Assembly (NCBI GenBank): GCA_035771165.1 | Contig: JAWNZC010000314.1 | Location: forward strand, 3,445,001-3,509,000 | DNA: 64,000 nt | From: Paragorgia papillata | Lineage: Eukaryota; Cnidaria; Anthozoa; Scleralcyonacea; Coralliidae | Reading direction: 5' to 3' | Part shown: positions 10,431-64,000 of the stretch, piece after piece | How the letters are laid out: every line of letters begins with the position of its first letter | How positions within the stretch are numbered: the stretch's first letter is position 1 | Notes under the pieces: model-generated | The model's database searches: none | Told to the model about the DNA's origin: nothing | The model's input: the letters and a program-made list of their open reading frames with translations, nothing else | Made by a program: the position numbers and the translations under genes

Positions 10431-12420
10431 TGTTTGATGTTGAGCTGACGAACGGTACAACAAGGTTTTTTTTTAAATAACAGAATGTTAAGATAATTTT
10501 TAATTTAAGGTGGCTCCCTAGGGTTTTATGACCGTGCGTGAGCTGGTTGCTAATTTGGCTAAAAAATTACTGATAATCGGGAAATTTTATGACATCAGCA
10601 CCCGTAAGAAAGTCAACGCAAATTTTTCGCGTTTCCTTTGGTGATTTTTTTTTCAAATTTTGCACAGTTCAAGAGGAATCTTTTTGGAACAAATTTTGCT
10701 TACCGGTAATGTTAAAAAACATTACATTTGGTGATATTGACAAAACCATCCAAACAACCCTACATTTATTTTGCACTAAAACGTTTCTCAAAGCAATTCC
10801 CATAAGACTGCAAAGTTTGAAAAAATTTCACTGAAGAAAACTCGAAAAATGGCAGAAAAAAGATGAAAAATCCTTTATCTTTTAGACTCGTTGTTGCCAT
10901 GGCAACAATCTTCATAAGGTAGCTAACATCGCAAAATTCATTGCAAGAATGTTACTAATCTTATTGGAATGTTTCATGATTGAACATAAGTCATAAGGGA
11001 AGGAAACTGGGTTTTCATTAGCCTGCGTAGCATGCATTACTGGATGAGGGGACTGGGGAGAGCATTATATATATAACATTATATAAACAGTGGCATTGTG
11101 GGCAGGGGGGTATACCCTACAATTTGATATTTGTTGGAAATTTTGTGGTTGTTGGTGAAATATGCTTTGCAGCCCCTTAAATGTATACACCTGTTGGGAA
11201 ATTTTGGACTAGAATCCCCCCCCCTGTTGAACAGCTCCCATGACACCACTGTCTAGTAAACAGTTTAAATTTATTTAATTGACAGATACTGTAATACTGG
11301 ATTTTCCAATAATAAGCCCTGGGCTTATATTTTAACAAAGGAGTTAATTTAGGAGAGATTATTTTTGGGAGGGCTAATACCAGGTTGGAGGGTGATTTTG
11401 TTTCAAAATACGCCATTTTGCACAGGAGGGCACTGGGCCTATTGGAAGTTTACATGTCTATTCATGTGATCTGATTGAATGTGATTTTCCTTCTAGTGTG
11501 TGTAGTTTAGTGGATTTACGTTCTACACTACTACTACTAGGATTTTTGTTTGCAAATTCTCATGGATATTATATATTCATTTGTTACTCTGACTTGTGGT
11601 TAAATAACATACACCAGGAGGACAATTAGACACCACACACACTGAGCTCCCCAAATCTCAATCCTCCTAGGGAAGTTTGTTTACACTCACGTGATCGGTG
11701 GTGAAACAATACGGAATTTTTGAATAAGAATAGAGCTAAATTACCATAGGATAAAGATGGTACACCAATACAATATGACTGCCATTTCATTGTTTTGGTA
11801 CACCAATATGGCTGCCATGACATCAGATGAAAATGATCTATATTTACTGCACATCTGTTTCAGAAGACCATTTGAAACAATGTTTTAGGCTGCTGAGCTG
11901 GTGGTTTTAAGGGGGGTTGGGTTGTGGAGTTTGGCAGTTGGCCTCACAAGGCAAGGTGATAATTATAAAGGGAAGCAATTAGACAGCAAAGACAGCAAGG
12001 CAGGTGAAAGGGGGGGGGGGAGAACCTGGAGCCCACCTTGCTGCCCTTAATAACTGGCCACCCTAATTACTGCCTAGCCTGTGTACAGCCTGAAAACTTG
12101 CATGATAGCTTGTTGACCCCCTTCTGAGCTTCTCAGATCTGAGAAGTATATTCTGATTGACCAAATCACAAGCCCTGTCTTATTCCAGTTACAGTTGGTT
12201 CTCTAGAAATCCTTGTGAGATCAAATCATCCAATCAACAAATAAAACAATTATGAATCATATATGAGCATTAGACCACTCATAAGAATCTACTTGTCAGA
12301 TTTGAGAAGCTCAGCAGGGGGTTGGCAAGCTATCATGAATGCGATTTTTTGAGGGGCAAATCATACCCAGAAAAGTGTATGAGATTTCTGAACTTTCAAC
12401 TTGAACTTTTGGAGTTCTAG
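10431..12420. other. Non-coding spacer
   Basis: No ORF with protein-like composition and no recognised element in this 2-kb stretch, apart from short homopolymer G runs (11110, 11216, 12010) and an RFX-type site at 10893. Two similar segments, CTTCTGAGCTTCTCAGATCTGAGAAG at 12121 onward and GATTTGAGAAGCTCAG near 12299, are inverted relative to each other. Confidence 0.4.
10893..10906. promoter_or_regulatory. Perfect RFX X-box palindrome
   Basis: GTTGCCATGGCAAC matches the RFX consensus GTNRCC-N-RGYAAC on both strands. It lies about 0.9 kb upstream of the minus-strand mucin-like ORF. Function is unproven. Confidence 0.4.
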
Positions 12421-12529
12421 CAGTGGCGTAGCCAAGGGGGGGTGGTTGCCCCCCCAATGGTCTCCAAGACTGTTCTCATGAAAAGTTTAAATCAGTTGAG
12501 AAACTTGGGGGGGGGGGTACATTGTGAGT

Positions 12530-12781
12530 AGCAATGCTACCAAGTGAGTAGACTAGTAATGTGTTATAAGGATTTTGGGTGAAGGAAAATTCGAGTGTAG
12601 AATATATACATTTTAAGACCAAACCGGGACCAGTTGCGAAAAAAATGCAACTACACAGGCCTTCCAGCAGGAATTGAACCCATGACCTTGCAATTCTAGT
12701 GCAATGCTCTGACCACTGAGCCACAGAGGGCATTGCCGAGAGCTTGATCACAAGTTCTGTATAGTTGCATTTTTTTCGCAA
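12530..12781 (-). mobile_element. tRNA-derived SINE unit (minus)
   Basis: On the minus strand a tRNA-like head at 12659-12731 (GTGGCTCAGTGGTCAGAGCA as box A region, GGGTTCAATTCC as box B) is followed by the tail CAACTGGTCCCGGTTTGGTC and onward. Head to head with the plus-strand units to the right. Confidence 0.8.
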
Positions 12782-13175
12782 CTGGTCCCGGTTTGGTCTT
12801 AAAATGTATATATTCTACACTCGAATTTTCCTTCACCCAAAATCCTTAGAACATGCTATGTAATCGAGTGAAATGTCCAATATCACTTATAATATACCCA
12901 ATTCTCTCCTGGCATTACCACCTTATTATATATACAGAACTCGCGATCAAGCTCTCGGCAAAGCCCTCCATAGCTCAGTGGTCAGAGCATTGCACTAGAA
13001 TCACAAGGTCGTGGGTTCAATTCCTGCCGGAAGGCCTGTGTAGTTGCATTTTTTTTGCAACTGGTCCCGGTTTGGTCTTAAAATGTATATATTCTACACT
13101 CGAATTTTCCTTCACCCAAAATCCTTAGAACATGCTATGTAATCGAGTGAAATGCCCAATATCACTTATAATAAT
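12762..13175 (+). mobile_element. tRNA-derived SINE, tandem unit (plus)
   Basis: A tail segment (12779-12950) runs directly into a second full unit. Its tRNA-like head (12963-13035) has CATAGCTCAGTGGTCAGAGC and GTGGGTTCAATTCCTGCC. The tail then repeats (CCGGTTTGGTCTTAAAATG ... CACTCGAATTTTCCTTCACC). The repeat period is about 285 bp. The same order recurs at 38490-38835. Anticodon-stem pairs are disrupted, so this is not a working tRNA. Confidence 0.85.
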
Positions 13176-13524
13176 TATAGTAATGTGTTATATATTTAGC
13201 AGGCATGCATATGCTATAAATTACTATTTACTAAGGGTCTATACAAAATGCCTCTAACTTGTTTTTACATTTACGACTTGTTTATAAATAAATCTAAAGA
13301 TATTCTGATGTGTATCATTCTATGTTCTGGTTTGATTTCAACAAAATTATGAAATTTATGGCTATTGGATTACTCTTAAATACTTGCCTCAAAATGCAGG
13401 AAATAGTGTTTCAGAGACCCTAGAAATCCAAAATTTTACAGGGGGGCATGCCCCCGGACCCCATAGGAGACCGAGGTTCTTGCCCCCCCAAACTCAAGAC
13501 CCTGGCTATGCCACTGAGTTCTAG

Positions 13525-14427
13525 GAATTTTTTGTTGATTTCTTGTGAAAATAATTATGGATGTTCAAAGAATTTTATGGATTTTCCAGGAATTTTATGG
13601 ATTTTCAAAGGATTTTATGGATTTTCAAAAATTCTCATGAATGGATTATACATATTTCAGGCCTACATGTCCACCATATTTGGCTTCAATCTTTGCCCGG
13701 TGAACAGATATCACTCCAGTTATTATACAGCTCACTGGTCCAATCCCATGACCCTAACCCCATTAACCCCTGTTAACACCACCACCTTCCCAGGCTAATA
13801 TGTTCCTATATTGAAAGAATGTTATTGACAAGCTTATTTATAAACAATTTTTTTAAGTTTTTAAAATATGTAATTTAAGTAGACACTTAAACATAGGCGG
13901 CATGTCGGAGGAAAAAAATTAAGCTTTGATATAAATGCCTTATGAATCATATGCCTTTGAAAATTATTTTTATAAATCTTCTTTCGTTTGAAATACAAGC
14001 CCTTCATTTTGGCAAATGATAAACTCTAAGGTTTATTAATACTTTACGGTATACTTAAATCTGAAATATACGGTTTTACGCTTAATAATAATATGATAAA
14101 AACTCAAGATGTTATTTTTAATATATTAATATTAAAACGACTCGTATAAAGTTTTCTAAAGAAAATCCGTATTGTACTTTTTCTAAAGTCTAAAAAACGG
14201 TATATTGTATGTAGTTTAGTTCTTTCCCCTTTCTAAAAGTACATTTTAATTTAAGGGCTGTAAACAATAGTAAACTTACCACATTTAGGGACAAAATCGT
14301 TGACATCTCCTCGAAGGCCGCTTCATAACGAAATAGGCAATCGTTTTCTAAAATGCTCCCCCCGGAATCGTAATGCTGGGGTATTTGTACCGGGGGGAGC
14401 GAGAGCAGCAGCTGCATTCAAAATATT
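13525..14427. other. Upstream spacer of the HERC gene
   Basis: AT-rich DNA without a supported gene. A short imperfect tandem (ATTTTATGGATTTTC type) is at 13565-13630. A hairpin with CTCCCCCCGG and CCGGGGGGAG is at 14353-14401. Confidence 0.4.
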
Positions 14428-14428
14428 C

Positions 14429-14437
14429 AAGATGGCG
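14429..14437 (+). promoter_or_regulatory. YY1-like AAGATGGCG near the HERC start
   Basis: AAGATGGCG lies 191 bp upstream of the start codon. In animals this motif often marks the 5' end of housekeeping transcripts. Placement is suggestive only. Confidence 0.3.
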
Positions 14438-14627
14438 TATTCTTTCCTCGAAAGTGGGAAAAAGGAAAGAAGTTTATAACATGATGTAATTCACCTTCGT
14501 GACGTGATAAATGTTCAGTCTTCGTTAATTATGTATTTTTTTTCTGTGGAAATGATGTTTTTGAAAAGAGAATATTAAAAACAGCCTAAATGGGAAACAA
14601 GGAATTGTGAAAGTGAAACAAATAAAC

Positions 14628-60973
<46,346 letters not shown>

Positions 60974-61762
60974 GTGAGTCAACTACTCAACCGACACTCC
61001 AGAGTAAAACGTTTTACTATGATTAAGGGCTGCTGCACTCGAAACATCAGTATTTTGTTCTTAATGAATCGCGGTCAGTAAGGTTGCTGTAATTGCGGTG
61101 CTGTTAGTAGCAGCGTTTTATATTCTGCCTGTTTCTTCGTTCGTTCGTTCGTTCGTTCGTTCGTTCGTTCGTTTGTTCGCAAAGACAAATGACACATGCG
61201 CAAAGAAAAATTATTTTCCCATAACTTTTGTAGGCTAAAACAATATTAAATATAGAGGATGAAATCAGCTTTGCAACAATCCTGATAGAGGTGGATAGGG
61301 GTGGATAGGGGTCGATATGGCTCGGATATGAGAATTGAATGAAAATGTTCTTCGAGCTATTTTACTCATATAGCATACATCCCTCGTTCTCGGGATTTAT
61401 CTATTACTTAATAGTAATGAGGGACGTTTAGTCTAATTGCCTGCCATGAATACTGGACAAGGATGTTTAGAACTAAACGTCCCTCATGCAGTATTGGTGA
61501 GGGAAATACGACATTAATCGTCCCTCTTGAAACAAAAGATTTCGAGGTGACTATGTAATTATTGTACGTTACAAGCTCTTAATCCCCGACTCTCTCGGGG
61601 CAACTGTGTTTTAGAGTTTTTTTAGTATGCTTTCATAAGAGATATCAATCCAACGGAAAATATTTTTCTCTCTTCATATTCAGATTCTATTTTAATGTAT
61701 AAACAAAGCAGAAAAGTTGACATTTCTTATAATGATAATTACTCGGGCTACTTGTGGTAAAC
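60974..61762. other. HERC intron 22, left part
   Basis: No coding exon. A TTCG tetramer run is at 61136-61171. GAGGGACGTTTAGT/ACTAAACGTCCCTC forms an inverted repeat at 61418-61488. A CCCTCGTTCTCGGG motif near 61381 is shared inverted with 6594. Confidence 0.5.
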
Positions 61763-62167
61763 CGAATCTAGGTTTCGGCTCAACCTCGTACCCAGGGCCA
61801 ATTGTAGGGAACTGGGCCAAGATGGCGGGAACAAATGGCCCTGGTGGAGGCCAGGCTATCTCAGCCTCTGATTGGTCAAAAGCTTAAGGCGTAAATCAGA
61901 CGGTTTGATTTTGTATTTGTTTTTAAAAATTGTATTTTGACCTTGTCGGTTGTTCCTGCACACGGCACGGGAAATTATATTTTAAACCATGCAATAATTA
62001 GGTGTAATTACTGTGTAAAGAACTGAGTTCTAGTTAATAAAATGCGCAATATACTGCGCATTTTGAGCTAGCCTCCACCAGGGCCATTTGTTCCCGCCAT
62101 TTTGTTTTATTCGCCATCTTGGCCCAGTTCCCTACAAATGGCCCTGGGTACGAGGTTGGTTTCGGCT
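61763..62167. mobile_element. Palindrome (CCTCGTACCCAGGGCCA ends)
   Basis: CAACCTCGTACCCAGGGCCA and GGCCCTGGGTACGAGGTTG at the ends; GGCCCTGGTGGAGGC and its complement inside. Confidence 0.85.
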
Positions 62168-62187
62168 TAGTTTTTCTTCAATCTCGT

Positions 62188-62906
62188 ACCCAGAGCCTGC
62201 GATCCTTTTTGGGAAACTCCGATGAAAAAGACCCCAAAATTGGTTTTTGTTCCCAGTCCTCTGTGTCCCAGTTCCCTATAATTTGTAACAGTCATCGACG
62301 ATCGTTCACTTGTTCGAAGACCAGGAAAAATATTTGTTTACCGATAAAAAAGGCCCAACATGTTTTACAAAGCTTTCGACAAAGCGTTGCGATACAAATG
62401 GCCTTTCTTCGCTTTTCTCAAAATCATCAACCGGACGATTTGACGAGAGTTTAAATGTCCGCGTTGCCGTCAGCACTCGGCAGTAATCGGCTCAGTCGCT
62501 CAGGTAAGAAATTGCCAGGAATTTTGGCTAAACTACATCGACCTTGTATTCTCTAATATTATTTTAAAGTTCTGAGACGAAACTGCGAAGAATTACGAGA
62601 CGAGTCAGACGATGGATGTTTGTTTGGCGACGAAGCGACAATAACAATAGTTTTAACATGTAAATTGTCGGGATTTTTGCTGTTTTGAATTATTTCTTGT
62701 GTTCAATTATATTCTGGGTCTGTCGTGTATTATTATGTGTTACAGAACGTCGAGAAATCTATTAAACAAGTTAGCAACGTGCACACTATTTGAAATTTTA
62801 CTGTTTTAAACTAACCAGTCAAATGACGAGTTTCATCGGAGTTCCCAGAACCTCTGATCCTTGGTAGTGGCCAAAAGGATCGCAGGCTCAGGGTACGAGA
62901 TTGGGG
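62188..62906. mobile_element. Palindrome (CAATCTCGTACCCAGAGCCTG ends)
   Basis: CAATCTCGTACCCAGAGCCT with GCGATCCTTTT, and AAAAGGATCGCAGGCTCAGG with GTACGAGATTG. GGGAAACTCCGATGAAA is mirrored by TTTCATCGGAGTTCCC. Confidence 0.85.
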
Positions 62907-64000
62907 TTTTCTTCTTGGGTGTCGCGATTTTTCAATTTTGCACTTTTTACTTCCGCTACTTTTTATACTTCTGGTGAGTTGTTAGCCGTGTCACGATCAA
63001 GAATCGCATAGAAAATTGGCCACTTTCATGGGGCAGTTCGCAGGCTACGTGCGTGCTGGCTCAAGTGAGTTGTCGGCCGAGCACACACGCAAAACAAGAA
63101 CAAGTGAACTGTCCATATATAGCCAAAAACAAAATCAAGACAAAGAAAAAATCAATAGTTGAGATATTTATTCATCCTCCATAGTTGATTGGGTTTGTTT
63201 TATGTCAACTCGTCACTTCCTCAGTCGTCAAGTACACTTTCCACGACTGATTCGAACTTTAAAATCCATTTTAAAGGTCAATTGGGTACACACATCTGCT
63301 AAAAAAAACACAACCCGACTTCTTTTGGGGGTAGTAAACGGTCAACAAACAACATATTTTAGTCATTTAACATAGAAGTTTACGATACTAGATCGCACCT
63401 TGTTCTTCGTCTAATTTTTCCGCCATATTTGATTTCAAGTCAGCAAATGCTTGATATCCTACAATATCCCTAGTATCCTCTTCAACGGATCCATTATTTT
63501 CCTTTATCTTCACTAATTTTATCGTATGAACCCACATGTACCACAATGCTCCTTCGCTCCTGAATCATCTCGCGCCAGCCTCGCTTGGTCTCGCGTGTAT
63601 TGATGATGTTTACACGCAAGATATTTGTTCTACGCATGCGTAGCTAATCCAGGTCAACCTGGATTAGATCCCAGTCGACAGCCGCAATTTCCGATCGTGG
63701 ATGGAGTCTGTTGTAAGTTCTTTGCTCCTTTTGCTTTTGGACTTGGACAAAAAGTTGAACAGCTTTGCCTTTTGATCAAGGTGTTCTTGCACATTCTTTG
63801 TAGATTTGGAAATAGACTGACTGACTTTGTAGTTTAACAGTGATCAGATGTGGCTGACAACTGCCTTGATCGTAAATATGTTCACCAGTGTGAAGTATGC
63901 ACCACATTCAGCCTTCGACCTGATTTTCCTCGGCCCACTCCCACCTTTGCTAGCGCAGTATAGAGTCTCTGCGGAGGCCGAGAGGCCGTCGATTCAGGCT
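62907..64000. other. HERC intron 22, right part
   Basis: No exon with HECT landmarks (CGLA.YN, VDLHFP or the catalytic TC...) is visible on the plus strand. No other gene is recognised. Confidence 0.4.

Larger units (their letters stand above)
12421..13516. mobile_element. hAT element with exact 8-bp target duplication
   Basis: The ends are CAGTGGCGTAGCCAAGGGGG and CCCTGGCTATGCCACTG, the CAGTGGCG style of hAT transposons. Both flanks carry AGTTCTAG (12413-12420 and 13517-13524), an exact 8-bp duplication as expected for hAT insertion. The interior contains no transposase. It is filled with tRNA-like SINE units at 12530-13175. Confidence 0.9.

Noticed and set aside
12963..13035. Functional tRNA gene
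   Set aside because: Boxes A and B are present, but stem pairing is broken and the sequence recurs with a constant SINE tail.
62119..62454. 111-residue ORF near the right end
   Set aside because: Covers the ends of two adjacent palindromic repeats; composition is not protein-like.

Overview
This window is animal nuclear DNA: spliced genes with GT-AG introns, very long introns, AT-rich non-coding sequence, dense simple repeats and many small DNA transposons. Gene content and repeat style (fold-back elements, 'CCTCGTACCCAGGGC'-type repeats, tRNA-derived SINEs, chicken-repeat/L2-like LINE tails) suggest a cnidarian, most likely an anthozoan such as a coral or sea anemone. That assignment is inference from pattern recognition.

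Genes. (1) Positions 181-1602 (+) hold the last two coding exons of a paraoxonase/arylesterase-like gene whose 5' part lies left of the window. (2) Positions 9348-9989 (-) hold a single-exon gene for a small mucin-like type I membrane protein with signal peptide, Ser/Thr/Pro stalk, one membrane span and a short tail. (3) Positions 14628-60973 (+) hold a HERC4/HERC3-type E3 ubiquitin ligase. I rebuilt 22 coding exons by joining GT-AG boundaries with consistent phase. They give 784 codons: an N-terminal RCC1 propeller, a linker, and the start of the HECT domain. The rest of HECT, with the catalytic cysteine, lies beyond 64000. (4) Three small ORFs look like mobile-element or relic genes: a hAT transposase C-terminus (16136-16930), a cysteine-rich zinc-finger ORF inside an inverted-repeat element (21528-21890), and a fragment resembling a cysteine peptidase (40691-41050, -).

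Layout. 1-2.1 kb: paraoxonase 3' end, with a minisatellite in its last intron. 2.1-9.3 kb: layered fold-back elements and a LINE. 9.3-10.5 kb: mucin-like gene and a 5S rRNA-like SINE. 10.5-14.6 kb: spacer with one hAT element filled with tRNA-like SINEs. 14.6-61 kb: the HERC gene, whose introns are packed with nested transposons and with microsatellites that often abut splice sites. 61-64 kb: intron sequence with two long palindromic elements.

The strongest observations concern transposon archaeology. Several elements have exact target-site duplications: 8 bp for five hAT-type elements, 9 bp for two MULE-type elements and 21 bp for a SINE. One dispersed hAT family has landed twice at almost the same spot of another abundant repeat. 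That abundant repeat also occurs as two separate triplet tandem arrays of about 112 bp period. A near-identical 460-bp fold-back sits inside a 20-bp minisatellite.
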